This document shows, piece by piece, positions 27,229-36,439 of a stretch of 64,000 bases of DNA. Under the pieces are notes generated by a model, which was not told the DNA's origin, ran no database searches, and worked only from the letters and a program-made list of their open reading frames with translations. Each line of letters starts with the position of its first letter. Within the stretch, counting starts at the first letter, position 1. The position numbers were made by a program, and so were the translations under genes. This DNA is from Pseudomonadota bacterium (GTDB taxonomy: Bacteria; Pseudomonadota; Gammaproteobacteria; Burkholderiales; Gallionellaceae), in the NCBI GenBank assembly GCA_021822115.1, contig JAJZSA010000004.1, forward strand, positions 1-64,000, given 5' to 3'.

Positions 27229-28476
27229 TTATGCGCCGTAGACCGGGAATGCCGAAGTCAGCTTCTTCACCTCGCTGGCCACGCGTGCGATCACCGCGTC
27301 GTCGTTCGGTGCGTCCAGCACGTCGGCGATCAGGTGCGCCAGCTTCTCCGCTTCCAGCTCCTTGAAGCCGCGCGAGGTCATCGCGGGCGAGCCGATGCGG
27401 ATGCCGGAGGTCACGAAGGGCTTCTCGGGATCGTTGGGGATGGCGTTCTTGTTCACGGTGATGTGGGCACGACCCAGCGCGGCTTCGGCATCCTTGCCGG
27501 TCAGCTTCTTGGCACGCAGGTCGACCAGGAACACGTGGCTGTCGGTACGACCGGAGACGATGCGCACCCCGCGCTCGGTCAGCACCTTGGCCATCACGCG
27601 GGCGTTATCGATCACTTGCTTCTGGTAATCCTTGAACTCCTTGCTGGCAGCTTCCTTGAACGCCACCGCCTTGGCCGCGATCACGTGCATCAGCGGGCCG
27701 CCTTGCAGTTGCGGGAAGATCGCCGAGTTCAGCGCCTTCTCATGCTCGGCCTTGGACAGGATCAAGCCACCGCGCGGACCGCGCAGGGTCTTGTGCGTGG
27801 TGGTGGTGACAAAGTCGGCGATACCGACCGGGTTCGGGTAGTGACCGGCCGCGACCAGACCGGCGTAGTGTGCCATGTCCACGAACAGGAAGGCGCCGAC
27901 GCTGTCGGCGATCTGACGGAAACGTTTCCAGTCGATCACCAGCGCGAAAGCGGAAGCACCGGCCACGATCATCTTGGGTTTATGCTCATTGGCGAGACGC
28001 TGCACCTCGTCGTAATCGATGTCCTCGGCCGCATTCAGACCGTACTGCACGGAGTGGTACAGCTTGCCGCTGATGTTCACCGTGGCGCCATGGGTCAGGT
28101 GGCCGCCGTGCGCCAGGCTCATGCCGAGGATGGTGTCGCCCGGCTTGAGCACGGCGGCGTACACGGCCTGGTTGGCTTGCGAGCCGGAGTGCGGCTGCAC
28201 GTTGGCGTATTCGGCGCCGAACAGCGCCTTGGCGCGGTCGATGGCCAGTTGCTCGACGATATCCACGTACTCACAACCGCCGTAATAACGCTTGCCGGGA
28301 TAACCCTCAGCATACTTGTTGGTGAGCTGGCTGCCCTGCGCCTCCATCACCGCCGGGCTGGTGTAGTTTTCCGAAGCGATGAGTTCGATATGGTCCTCCT
28401 GGCGGGTGACCTCCTGCTGCATGGCGGCCCACAGATCGGGATCGACGACGGAGAGGGTGTTTTTACGCGAGAACAT
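27229..28476 (-). CDS. glyA: Serine hydroxymethyltransferase
   Basis: PLP enzyme interconverting serine and glycine with transfer of a one-carbon unit to tetrahydrofolate. It is 415 residues, the normal length. The PLP lysine lies in [28 protein letters not shown] and [18 protein letters not shown] are the substrate-binding signatures. GGAAGG precedes the ATG at a good distance. First gene of the long minus-strand run, separated from pmbA by a terminator hairpin. Confidence 0.98.
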   Translation of the reverse strand: MFSRKNTLSVVDPDLWAAMQQEVTRQEDHIELIASENYTSPAVMEAQGSQLTNKYAEGYPGKRYYGGCEYVDIVEQLAIDRAKALFGAEYANVQPHSGSQANQAVYAAVLKPGDTILGMSLAHGGHLTHGATVNISGKLYHSVQYGLNAAEDIDYDEVQRLANEHKPKMIVAGASAFALVIDWKRFRQIADSVGAFLFVDMAHYAGLVAAGHYPNPVGIADFVTTTTHKTLRGPRGGLILSKAEHEKALNSAIFPQLQGGPLMHVIAAKAVAFKEAASKEFKDYQKQVIDNARVMAKVLTERGVRIVSGRTDSHVFLVDLRAKKLTGKDAEAALGRAHITVNKNAIPNDPEKPFVTSGIRIGSPAMTSRGFKELEAEKLAHLIADVLDAPNDDAVIARVASEVKKLTSAFPVYGA

Positions 28477-28540
28477 GGCTAACCTTCCAAAATTAAGGGG
28501 GAATCGGGAAAGGCGGGCATTTTATCACGCCGCCGCCAAC

Positions 28541-28562
28541 AAAACGCCGCCCGTCAGGCGGC
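28541..28562 (-). terminator. Probable rho-independent terminator after pmbA
   Basis: On the minus strand GCCGCC (28562-28557) pairs with GGCGGC (28551-28546) around a 5-base loop, followed by GTTTTG. It lies 22 bases beyond the pmbA stop and separates it from glyA. Confidence 0.65.
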
Positions 28563-28584
28563 ATCCACGGAAGGCTGATCCGGC

Positions 28585-29931
28585 TTACTGCCCGGCCACC
28601 GCCATGCGTCCCACCAGCACCGAGCCGCACTGGCGCGAGCCCTGCACCAGTACGTCGTTGCCGATGGCGACGATGTCGCGATACATGTCTTTCAGGTTGC
28701 CGGCGATGGTGATCTCCTCCACCGGATAGGCGATCTCGCCGTCCTCCACCCAGAAACCCGCCGCACCGCGCGAATAGTCGCCGGTCACCGCATTCACGCC
28801 ATGACCGAGCAACTCGGTCACCACCAGGCCGCGGCGCATGGTGCGCAGCAAGCCGGCGAAATCCTCCGTGCCGGGACGGATGATCAGGTTGTGCGTGCCG
28901 CCGGCATTGCCGGTGGTCTGCATGCCCAGCTTGCGTGCGCTGTAACTGGACAGGAAATAACCGTGCAGCACGCCGCCCTCGACGATGGTGCGCCGACGCG
29001 TGCGCACGCCTTCGTTGTCGAACGGGCTGCTGGCCAGGCCGCGCGGGATGTCCGGCACATCCTCGACATGCACTACGTCGGAGAACACCGGCTGGCCCAG
29101 CTGGTCGAGCAGGAAAGATGATTTGCGATACAGCGCCCCACCACTCACCGCCTGCACGAAATGACCGAACAGGCTGGCCGCCACCGGCGCCTCGAACAGC
29201 ACCGGGCATTGCAGGGTGGACAGCTTGCGCGCCTTGAGGCGGCGCACGGTGCGCTCGGCAGCGAGGCGGCCCACCTCTTCCACCTTGAGGATCTGCGCCG
29301 CATGGCGTGCGACGCTGTACCAGTAGTCGCGCTGCATGCCGTCGCCCTTGCCGGCGATCACCGAACAACTCACGCTATGGCGCGAGGAGGCATAGCCGCC
29401 GACGAAGCCCAGACTGTTGGCCTGTACGAAGCAGCCCTGATTGGCATTGACCGAAGCACCCTCGGAATTGACCACGCGCTTGTCGGCGGCGAAGGCCGCC
29501 CGCTCGCAGTCGCGTGCCAGTTCCACCGCCTGCGCCACCGAGATGTCCCATGGGTGATACAGATCGAGATCGCCATATCCACGCGCCAACTGGTCGGCGT
29601 CCGGCAACCCGGCACAGGCATCCTCGGCGGTGAAGCGCGCGATGTTGAGCGCGGCATCCACCGTGTCGCGCACCGCCTGCTGCGAGAAATCGGAGGTACT
29701 GGCATGGCCGCGCCGCTGGCCGAGATAGACGGTCACCCCCAGCCCCTTATCGCGCGTGTATTCGATGGTCTCGATCTCGCCCTGGCGTACGTTCACCGCG
29801 TGGCCACTGCCTTGCGACACTTCGGCCACACTGTCACTCGCGCCTTGCTTGCGCGCATAGGCGACGATATCGGCCGCAAGTTGGCGCAGGTCGTCGAGGG
29901 AGGGGGCGAGGCGGTCGGCGGGTGCTTGCAT
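28585..29931 (-). CDS. pmbA: Metalloprotease PmbA/TldE
   Basis: TldD/TldE-family subunit, 448 residues. With TldD it forms a heterodimeric metalloprotease that processes modified peptides such as microcins and degrades the CcdA antitoxin in E. coli. Signatures include the N-terminal SDSVAEVSQGSGHAVNVRQGEIETIEYTR region (read in parts), GGALYRKSSFLLDQLGQ, DIPRGLASSPFDNEGVRTR and GAAGFWVEDGEIAYPVEEITIAGNL near the end. TldD itself is not in the window. The gene is divergent from darP, as in many Proteobacteria. Confidence 0.95.
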   Translation of the reverse strand: MQAPADRLAPSLDDLRQLAADIVAYARKQGASDSVAEVSQGSGHAVNVRQGEIETIEYTRDKGLGVTVYLGQRRGHASTSDFSQQAVRDTVDAALNIARFTAEDACAGLPDADQLARGYGDLDLYHPWDISVAQAVELARDCERAAFAADKRVVNSEGASVNANQGCFVQANSLGFVGGYASSRHSVSCSVIAGKGDGMQRDYWYSVARHAAQILKVEEVGRLAAERTVRRLKARKLSTLQCPVLFEAPVAASLFGHFVQAVSGGALYRKSSFLLDQLGQPVFSDVVHVEDVPDIPRGLASSPFDNEGVRTRRRTIVEGGVLHGYFLSSYSARKLGMQTTGNAGGTHNLIIRPGTEDFAGLLRTMRRGLVVTELLGHGVNAVTGDYSRGAAGFWVEDGEIAYPVEEITIAGNLKDMYRDIVAIGNDVLVQGSRQCGSVLVGRMAVAGQ

Positions 29932-30003
29932 AAAATTTAGGGTCGGATGCGAACGGCAGGGGCGCTATCATAACAACATCCCCATCTTCACAGACACACC
30001 ACG

Positions 30004-30519
30004 ATGAGAGCGCACGACACCCCCGACGACGACTTGGAAGAACTGCCCCCCAGCAAGACCAAGATCAAGAAACAGATGCACGACCTGCAAGACCTGGGCA
30101 AGCAGTTGACCGAGCTGAACAAGGAGAAATGGCAGGAGCTGGATCTGCCCGAGAAGCTGTTCGAGGCGCTGGTCGAGTACAAGCGCATCAACAAATTCGG
30201 CGCGCAGAAGCGCCAGTTGCAATACATCGGCAAGCTGATGCGCGAAGTGGAGACCGAGCCCATCCTGGCCAAGCTGGAGATCTGGAGCGGCAATTCGCGC
30301 CTGCACACCGCCTGGCTGCATCAGGTGGAGAACTGGCGCGACCGTCTGCTGGACGAACCGGATGCCTTGACGGCCTTGCTGGCTCAGCATCCGGAGGCTG
30401 ATGCGCAACGCCTGCGCACGCTGATCCGCAACGCGCACAAGGAAAAGGAGCTGAACAAGCCGCCCAAGTCCTATCGCGAGATCTTCCAGTTGCTGCGCGA
30501 GATCATCCCGCAACCGTGA
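30004..30519 (+). CDS. darP: Dual-action ribosomal maturation protein DarP (YjgA, DUF615)
   Basis: A 171-residue, highly charged helical protein of the YjgA/DarP family, a late 50S subunit assembly factor. The start DLEELPPSKTKIKKQMHDLQ and the segments LPEKLFEALVEYKRI and RQLQYIGKLMREV are characteristic. The pmbA/darP divergent pair is conserved. The last seven codons (REIIPQP and stop) are part of a 23-bp direct repeat copied 137 bases downstream, at the start of the next gene. Confidence 0.94.
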   Translation: MRAHDTPDDDLEELPPSKTKIKKQMHDLQDLGKQLTELNKEKWQELDLPEKLFEALVEYKRINKFGAQKRQLQYIGKLMREVETEPILAKLEIWSGNSRLHTAWLHQVENWRDRLLDEPDALTALLAQHPEADAQRLRTLIRNAHKEKELNKPPKSYREIFQLLREIIPQP

Positions 30520-30520
30520 G
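30498..30520 (+). repeat. Direct repeat copy 1 (3' end of darP)
   Basis: CGAGATCATCCCGCAACC followed by GTGAG. It matches 22 of 23 bases at 30635-30657. The stop codon of darP lies inside this copy. Confidence 0.9.
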
Positions 30521-30634
30521 GCTCCATCGGCAGCGCCCGGGCGGCTGGCGCCCCTCCCCGCACCTGAGGGCTACGCCCTGCCGTGTCCGGTGCGCCCCGC
30601 CCAAATCCTGTCGCGACACATTCCCATTCCCGCA
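30521..30634 (+). other. 114-bp GC-rich structured segment between direct repeats
   Basis: Non-coding spacer between darP and the esterase gene. It can fold into nested stems: GGGCGG with CCGCCC, CGCACC with GGTGCG, and GGGC-TAC-GCCC at the tip. The tail GCGACACATTCCC is single-stranded in that model. A small structured RNA or an inserted element is possible; I cannot name a family. Confidence 0.4.
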
Positions 30635-30657
30635 CGAGATCATCCCGCAACCATGAG
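30635..30657 (+). repeat. Direct repeat copy 2 (esterase start)
   Basis: CGAGATCATCCCGCAACC followed by ATGAG. The single difference from copy 1 (G to A) is the first base of the esterase ATG. Without the intervening 137 bases, the esterase would start in a GTGA overlap with the darP stop. Confidence 0.9.
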
Positions 30658-31342
30658 CAAACTACTGCCGCATATCGCGTTCGACAGCGGGCGCAATCCG
30701 ACTTACAGCATGATCTGGCTGCATGGCCTGGGCGCCAGCGGCGACGATTTCGTGCCGGTGGCCGAAGCGTTGAACCTGCCACATGCGGTACGCCATATCT
30801 TCCCGCACGCCCCGCGCCGCCCGGTCACCCTGAACGGCGGCTTCGTGATGCCGGCGTGGTACGACATCTACGATATCGACCCTGCCACCTGGAACCGTAC
30901 CGGCGGCGATGCGCGCCAGGATGCGGCCGGCATCCGCGCCTCGCAACAGGCCATCGATGCCTTCATCGAACAGGAGATCGCACGCGGCATCGCGTCGTCG
31001 CATATCTTCCTGGCCGGATTCTCGCAGGGCGGCGCGATCGCCCTGCAATGCGGGCTGCGCCGACCGCAAGCACTGGGGGGCTTGCTGGCGTTGTCCACTT
31101 ATCTGCCGCTGGCCGACACCGTAACGCAAGAGGCCACACCGCAAGGCATCCGCACTCCGCTGTTCATGGCGCATGGCCGCCAGGACCCGGTAGTGCCGTA
31201 CACCCTGGGCGCGCATTCGGCTGAACAGTTAATCAAGGCAGGCAGTGCACCCGCATGGCATGCCTACGACATGCCGCATTCGGTATGCATGGAAGAGATC
31301 GATGACATGGCGCGCTGGCTGACGGCGCGCATGCAGGCTTAA
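30653..31342 (+). CDS. Carboxylesterase/phospholipase (YpfH/EstB type, alpha/beta hydrolase)
   Basis: A 229-residue cytosolic alpha/beta hydrolase of the phospholipase/carboxylesterase family. The early WLHGLGASGDDF motif forms the oxyanion hole, the nucleophile Ser is in LAGFSQGGAIAL, the acid is in GRQDPVVP, and the His is in DMPHSVCMEEI. Family members hydrolyse short acyl esters; the natural substrate is unknown. The stop codon TAA overlaps the convergent PilZ-gene stop within a TTAA palindrome, leaving no space for a terminator. Confidence 0.9.
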   Translation: MSKLLPHIAFDSGRNPTYSMIWLHGLGASGDDFVPVAEALNLPHAVRHIFPHAPRRPVTLNGGFVMPAWYDIYDIDPATWNRTGGDARQDAAGIRASQQAIDAFIEQEIARGIASSHIFLAGFSQGGAIALQCGLRRPQALGGLLALSTYLPLADTVTQEATPQGIRTPLFMAHGRQDPVVPYTLGAHSAEQLIKAGSAPAWHAYDMPHSVCMEEIDDMARWLTARMQA

Positions 31343-32868
31343 TCGCTGGCGCTGTCCTGCGCCATCATGCGATAGCGCGCCAGGTCGTAGTCCTCGCCGC
31401 GCTCCACCAAACCCAAGGGCAGCAGCAGGTATTCCCGGTCGTCCAGTTCCATCTTGAGGCTGCGGCTGCCGGCATAGCTGTCCGCCTTCATCAGCAGCCA
31501 GGCTTCGCCGCTGGTGTCGTTGGGGCGATTGAGGTACATGCCCAGATGGCCGCCCTCCATCCCGTCCTCATCGGCTTTGTCATACAGCGGCACGCCCACG
31601 ATGCGTGGACTCAACACCTCGACGCCGATATGCAGTTTACCCTCCGGATCGCGACGTAAACGACGCACCACGCCGGCACCCCAGTGATTGACGCTCTCCG
31701 GACGGCTGCCGATGAGCGAGCCGATCTTCACGCCGTCGGCGCGCGCCACGGGCAGGATGCAGCGGAAGCCGGAGGCGCTGATGTCTTCCACATCCCAGGT
31801 GTCGCTCTCTTCCACCCCGAAGCTGAGACCGACATCGCTATGCTCGAGCATCTTGAGGAAGCCACTGGCAACCTTGAGGCTGACCTGGATCCTGCGCCGC
31901 GGATTGCGCCGCGTAGGCGGCGGCAGGCTGAGGTTCTGCGCCACCCGGCGCGCCACGTCCAGCACCAGTTCCGCCTCGAACTTGGCGCCATACAGGTTGA
32001 GTCCTTCGGGCAGGATGCCCTTATCCAAGGTCTTCTGCATATCTTCCAGCTGCCTGCGCATACCGTCTGCCACGATGAAACGCAGGGCAGTATGCAGAGT
32101 ACCTTCCGCCGTGGCCCGCATCGGTGGCGTGGGCTGTGCCAGGTCGAACACGAACAGCGCGGAAGCATGGTAGTTATCGAAGATCTCCACGCCCTTGCCG
32201 AGCGCGCTGAGCAGGCGTTCGGCGATATGTTCCTGCACCGGATTCAGATTACCCGCGCTACAGCCGCACCACAGCACCATTACGCCGAATGCCTCGGCCA
32301 CGCTCTGATTGCAACCGGGATAGACGGTCACGCTGGTACGGGAGAAACCCTGCGTCTCGGCCAGGCTGTAATAGGCCGCCAGCCGTCGCCACAAGGCCGG
32401 ATCGACCATGGCATAGCGTGCTGCCGCCATCTTGAGCAGACCGGAGATCGCGCCGATGCCGCGCGTGCATAGCAAGGGCAATTCATCCTTGATGGCAGAC
32501 GAACCTTTGGCGCTGGACTGGTAGCGTTGCAACACATCGGCATGCGCCAGGTCGCTCTGCGTGAGGTAGTTGTCGAGCAGGGTCCACAGGCGGTTCTCCT
32601 GGAACTGGGACAGGGTCTGCAAGGTGAAGTAGTCGTAGAACAGCTTGCGCACATGGCCCTGTGCGGCCAGGTCGAACATGCGCAGCACGGCCCAGTGATG
32701 ATCCAGCTTCAGGGTTTCGGCCTGTTCGCGCAAGGCTTCCAGCCAATCGGTCAACTCGGGCAATGCCTTGAGTGCGTCGTGCTTGGGGATATCGTCGAGC
32801 AGCGCCTGCGCCGACTTCATGTCCGCCAACGGATGGTCCGATTTCTTGCCGAATAGCCCGAGCACCAC
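31339..32868 (-). CDS. PilZ domain-containing protein
   Basis: A 509-residue cytosolic protein. Residues 1-340 are mostly helical with no domain I recognise. A PilZ domain follows: the RRNPRRRIQV basic patch (near 345) and DISASGFRCILP supply the RxxxR and D/NxSxxG elements that bind c-di-GMP, and VNHWGAGVVRRLRRD continues the barrel. About 70 more residues form a second, unassigned beta-rich part. The start is a GTG at 32868 preceded by an AGAGGGGGGAC ribosome binding site. The gene is convergent with the esterase and divergent from aat. A diguanylate cyclase in the same window (40 kb) fits a c-di-GMP circuit, without proof of pairing. Confidence 0.8.
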   Translation of the reverse strand: MVLGLFGKKSDHPLADMKSAQALLDDIPKHDALKALPELTDWLEALREQAETLKLDHHWAVLRMFDLAAQGHVRKLFYDYFTLQTLSQFQENRLWTLLDNYLTQSDLAHADVLQRYQSSAKGSSAIKDELPLLCTRGIGAISGLLKMAAARYAMVDPALWRRLAAYYSLAETQGFSRTSVTVYPGCNQSVAEAFGVMVLWCGCSAGNLNPVQEHIAERLLSALGKGVEIFDNYHASALFVFDLAQPTPPMRATAEGTLHTALRFIVADGMRRQLEDMQKTLDKGILPEGLNLYGAKFEAELVLDVARRVAQNLSLPPPTRRNPRRRIQVSLKVASGFLKMLEHSDVGLSFGVEESDTWDVEDISASGFRCILPVARADGVKIGSLIGSRPESVNHWGAGVVRRLRRDPEGKLHIGVEVLSPRIVGVPLYDKADEDGMEGGHLGMYLNRPNDTSGEAWLLMKADSYAGSRSLKMELDDREYLLLPLGLVERGEDYDLARYRMMAQDSASD

Positions 32869-32988
32869 TGCGCGTCCCCCCTCTCTTCCCCCTGAAGCGG
32901 CCTGCAATATAAACAATTTCCGGCAAACTGCCCATATGCCGAAAGGCATATATCCCCTGGCCCCGGCGATTTGCAATATGCTCTCGCC

Positions 32989-33684
32989 ATGCTCCCGCTC
33001 CTGCATCACGACACCCCGTTCCCGCCGGTCGAACGCGCCCTCGCCGCCCCCAACGGCCTGCTGGCCATAGGCGGCGACCTGTCTCCCGCCCGCTTGTTCG
33101 AAGCTTACCGCCACGGCATCTTCCCCTGGTTCTCGCCCGGCGAGCCCATCCTGTGGTGGAGCCCGGACCCGCGCATGGTGCTGGTCCCACAGGAGTTCCG
33201 CATCTCGCATTCCATGCGCAAGACGTTGCGCCGTGGCGCCTACGAACTGCGCGTCGACAGCGCCTTCGAGCAGGTGATGCGCGCCTGTGCCGCGCCGCGC
33301 GAAGGCGCCAACGGCACCTGGATCGTGGAACAGATGGTGACCGCCTATTGCACGCTGCATCGCCTGGGCTACGCGCACTCGGTGGAAGTATGGATGGAGG
33401 GCGAGCTGGTAGGCGGACTATATGGCGTGGCACTGGGGCATATGTTCTATGGCGAATCCATGTTCAGCCGCCGCACCGACGCCTCCAAGATCGCCTTGGC
33501 CCATCTCAGCCGACAGCTGGCCGCCTGGGACTTCGCCCTGATCGACTGCCAGATGTACACCCCCCACCTGGCCTCGCTGGGCGCGCATGAGATGCCGCGT
33601 GCGACTTTCGTTGCGATAGTGGCGCAAGCCGTGGCCGCACCGCACCAACCAGGTCCTTGGCATTTCGCAACGCCGGGCTGGTAG
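32989..33684 (+). CDS. aat: Leucyl/phenylalanyl-tRNA-protein transferase
   Basis: N-degron enzyme that adds Leu or Phe from charged tRNA to proteins with N-terminal Arg or Lys, marking them for ClpS/ClpAP. The 231-residue protein has the hallmark [20 protein letters not shown], then [25 protein letters not shown] and [16 protein letters not shown]. The ATG at 32989 starts at the family N-terminus. It is followed 86 bases later by bpt, so both bacterial N-degron transferases are side by side. Confidence 0.96.
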   Translation: MLPLLHHDTPFPPVERALAAPNGLLAIGGDLSPARLFEAYRHGIFPWFSPGEPILWWSPDPRMVLVPQEFRISHSMRKTLRRGAYELRVDSAFEQVMRACAAPREGANGTWIVEQMVTAYCTLHRLGYAHSVEVWMEGELVGGLYGVALGHMFYGESMFSRRTDASKIALAHLSRQLAAWDFALIDCQMYTPHLASLGAHEMPRATFVAIVAQAVAAPHQPGPWHFATPGW

Positions 33685-33770
33685 CGCACTTGTCCGTGCA
33701 TGCGCCATGGTTTTCGCGGTGCGCGCGGAACTTGATACACTCGCATCCCGAACCGTGATCGCCTGCCCGC

Positions 33771-34511
33771 ATGAGCCTGCTCAACGACATCCCGCTCTCC
33801 TCGCTCCAGCTGTATCTCACGGCGCCCTATCCGTGCAGCTACCTGGAAGGCTGCGAGGCGCGCTCGCAGGTGGCCACACCTTCCTTCCTGATCAACACGG
33901 CGGCGTATTCCGAACTGGTGCGCCAGGGCTTCCGTCGCAGTGGTACGTTCACCTACCGCCCGCGCTGCGACACCTGCCGCCAATGCATCCCGGTGCGCGT
34001 GGACGTGGCGAGTTTCGCACCGAACCGTTCGCAGCGTCGCAGCCGGAAACGGCACGGCGGCTTGCAGGTGGAATTGCTGCCGCTGCATGACCAGCCGGAA
34101 TATTTCGCGCTCTACCACCGCTACCAACAGGCTCGCCACGCCGATGGCGGCATGGCCGACGACGATCCCGAGCAGTACCGCAATTTCCTGCTGCAGAGCC
34201 ATGTGGACAGCATGCTGGTGGCGTTCCGCGAAAACGGCATCCTGCGCATGGTAAGCATCGTGGACGTGTTGCAGGATGGGCTGTCGGCGGTGTACACCTT
34301 CTACGATCCTGATGTGCCGGGCGCGAGCTACGGTACCTATAACGTGCTGTGGCAGATCGAACTGTGCCGCAAACTGGGCCTGCCCTGGCTCTATCTCGGC
34401 TACTGGATCGCCGCATCCCCCAAGATGGCCTACAAGGCCGGCTTCCAGCCGTTGCAGGGGCTGCACGACGGACGCTGGCAAGCCCTGCCCGAGGAGACTC
34501 AACCATGCTGA
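33771..34511 (+). CDS. bpt: Aspartate/glutamate leucyltransferase
   Basis: Adds leucine to proteins with N-terminal Asp or Glu, feeding the ClpS pathway. It is homologous to eukaryotic ATE1. The 246-residue protein shows the N-terminal Cys region [14 protein letters not shown], the [15 protein letters not shown] motif, and the C-terminal [26 protein letters not shown] domain. The stop overlaps the next gene's start by 7 bases. The aat-bpt neighbour arrangement supports Bpt rather than arginyl specificity. Confidence 0.94.
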   Translation: MSLLNDIPLSSLQLYLTAPYPCSYLEGCEARSQVATPSFLINTAAYSELVRQGFRRSGTFTYRPRCDTCRQCIPVRVDVASFAPNRSQRRSRKRHGGLQVELLPLHDQPEYFALYHRYQQARHADGGMADDDPEQYRNFLLQSHVDSMLVAFRENGILRMVSIVDVLQDGLSAVYTFYDPDVPGASYGTYNVLWQIELCRKLGLPWLYLGYWIAASPKMAYKAGFQPLQGLHDGRWQALPEETQPC

Positions 34512-35386
34512 CCCGCGCTGCCCTGTTCGTGACCGCCCTGCTCATCCTGCCGCCGCTGTCGCTGACGCTGGCCGACCGGGAATGGCTGCCGCCGCAAACC
34601 CTGAACGGCGATGTCTGGCTGCCGGCAATGATCACGCTGGGCATGCTGGCGATGGCCATGCTGCTGTTCGACACCCTCGCTGCGCGCCGCAGCGGCGTCC
34701 GCCTGCTGCACAGCCAGCGCGGCTATCTGGCCTGGTGCACCGTAGCCGGCGCCCTGCTGGGTGCACTGTCCGGCTGGCTCAACCTGTTCGCCGAACTGTG
34801 GGTCAGCGCCGCTGCCACACCGAGCGCAGCCATCCTGCTCGCCGCCACCTGTGGCGCGCTGGCTTTGCCCTGCGTGTTGCTGGCGCGCCTGTGGCTGGCC
34901 GGCGTGCCGGGCTTGGTGCGTCTCAACCGTTTGGGGCTGACACTGCCCGCATTACCCGGCGAAGCCACGGCCCGCATGCTGTTGCTGCTGGCACTGGGCA
35001 GTCTGTCCGCCGGCGTGGTGTGGCCGGGCTTCCCGTCCGCGCTGTTCTGGTCGGCGCCGTTATGGCTGCTGGTGGCGCTGCAACTGCTGTGGCATGAAGG
35101 CACCGTGTTCGCCGGCCTGCCGCGCGGCGACTGGAGCCGCGTGCTGCATGGCATGCTGGCCGGCTTGCTGGTGGGCGGCCTCCTGCTCAGCACCTGGCGC
35201 CTGGCGTCCGGCGCACTGCACCTGAACGGCACCCCTTGGCAGATCGCGCTCGCTTGCGCGCTGTATGGCCTGACCGCACTGCAACTGGGCGACCTCGTCG
35301 CCGAACACTGGCGCGGCAAACCGCGCAGCGAAGTATTCAAACGCAAACCCTTCCCGATCCCCGTCGTTTCCAAGAAAGACCAGTGA
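34505..35386 (+). CDS. Unknown polytopic membrane protein
   Basis: A 293-residue, Leu/Ala-rich protein with about eight predicted transmembrane helices and very few charged residues outside short loops. It starts [20 protein letters not shown] and ends in a basic, lysine-containing tail ([16 protein letters not shown]) that should be cytoplasmic. No transporter or enzyme motif is recognised. The ATG lies inside the end of bpt (7-base overlap), and its stop overlaps the pyrD start (TGATG), so it is translationally coupled on both sides. Some DmsC-type anchor subunits look similar in helix number and length; I regard that as only a possibility. Confidence 0.75.
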   Translation: MLTRAALFVTALLILPPLSLTLADREWLPPQTLNGDVWLPAMITLGMLAMAMLLFDTLAARRSGVRLLHSQRGYLAWCTVAGALLGALSGWLNLFAELWVSAAATPSAAILLAATCGALALPCVLLARLWLAGVPGLVRLNRLGLTLPALPGEATARMLLLLALGSLSAGVVWPGFPSALFWSAPLWLLVALQLLWHEGTVFAGLPRGDWSRVLHGMLAGLLVGGLLLSTWRLASGALHLNGTPWQIALACALYGLTALQLGDLVAEHWRGKPRSEVFKRKPFPIPVVSKKDQ

Positions 35387-36411
35387 TGTCCCTGTTCCAG
35401 TTGTTCCGCCCCGCCCTGTTCGCGCTCGATGCCGAAACCGCCCACCACGCCACCATCGACGGTCTGAAGACCGCGCAATGTCTCGGCCTCACTTCGCTGA
35501 TGTTCAAGCGTCCGCCCGATGATCCGCGTTGCGTGATGGGCCTGACCTTCCCCAACCCGGTGGGACTCGCCGCCGGACTGGACAAGAACGGCGAAGTCAT
35601 CGACGCGCTGGCCGCCTTCGGTTTCGGCTTCATCGAGATCGGCACCGTCACCCCACGCGCACAGCCGGGCAATCCCAAACCGCGCATGTTCCGACTCCCC
35701 GAAGCGCAGGGCGTGATCAATCGCATGGGGTTCAACAACGAGGGCGTGGATGCGCTGATCGCCAACGTGCAGCGCGCCAAGTTCAAGGGCATCCTCGGCA
35801 TCAACATCGGCAAGAACGCCGATACGCCGATCGAGCAAGCAGCCGACGATTACCTCATCGGCTTGCGCAAGGTATATGCACATGCCAGCTACGTGACGGT
35901 CAACATCTCCTCGCCCAACACCAAGAACCTGCGCCAGCTGCAAGGCGGCGACGAGCTAGATGCGCTACTCGCGCAACTCAAGGCCGAGCAACTCAAACTG
36001 GCCACAACGCATGAGCGATACGTACCGCTGGCGGTGAAGATCGCGCCCGACCTCGATAGCGAGCAGATCAAACAGATCGCCGCGCTGCTCATCAAGCACC
36101 GCATCGATGGCGTCATCGCCACCAACACCACCTTGTCGCGCGACGGCGTGCAAGGACTGCCGCATGGCGAGGAGACCGGAGGCCTGAGCGGCGCGCCGGT
36201 ACGCGACAGATCGACCGCCGTGATCCGCCAGCTCGCCGCCGAACTGCAAGGCGCACTGCCCATCATCGGCGTGGGAGGCATCCTCAAGGGAGAGGATGCT
36301 CTGGAGAAGATGCAGGCCGGCGCAGCGCTGGTACAGGTCTATAGCGGCCTGGTCTATCGCGGTCAGGAACTGGTGACCGAAAGCGCAGCAGCGATCCGCA
36401 ACGCCCGCTGA
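35386..36411 (+). CDS. pyrD: Dihydroorotate dehydrogenase (quinone), class 2
   Basis: Membrane-associated FMN enzyme that oxidises dihydroorotate to orotate in pyrimidine synthesis, reducing quinone. The 341-residue protein has the N-terminal amphipathic membrane-binding helices ([15 protein letters not shown]), the FMN site [14 protein letters not shown], the class 2 catalytic Ser in [15 protein letters not shown], and [13 protein letters not shown] with YSGLVYRG at the end. The start overlaps the upstream membrane-protein stop. Its end is 28 bases from the convergent lipoprotein gene. Confidence 0.96.
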   Translation: MSLFQLFRPALFALDAETAHHATIDGLKTAQCLGLTSLMFKRPPDDPRCVMGLTFPNPVGLAAGLDKNGEVIDALAAFGFGFIEIGTVTPRAQPGNPKPRMFRLPEAQGVINRMGFNNEGVDALIANVQRAKFKGILGINIGKNADTPIEQAADDYLIGLRKVYAHASYVTVNISSPNTKNLRQLQGGDELDALLAQLKAEQLKLATTHERYVPLAVKIAPDLDSEQIKQIAALLIKHRIDGVIATNTTLSRDGVQGLPHGEETGGLSGAPVRDRSTAVIRQLAAELQGALPIIGVGGILKGEDALEKMQAGAALVQVYSGLVYRGQELVTESAAAIRNAR

Positions 36412-36439
36412 TCCTGCCGCACAGGGACGTCCGACCGGA

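Noticed and set aside
30521..30634. 6S RNA (ssrS) gene
   Set aside because: Only a short string recalls the 3' strand, the segment is too short and the 5' half would have to lie inside darP. Kept only as an unnamed structured segment.
33771..34511. Arginyl-tRNA-protein transferase (ATE1 activity) for the gene after aat
   Set aside because: Bacterial members of this size next to aat are leucyltransferases (Bpt); nothing in the sequence argues for arginine specificity.
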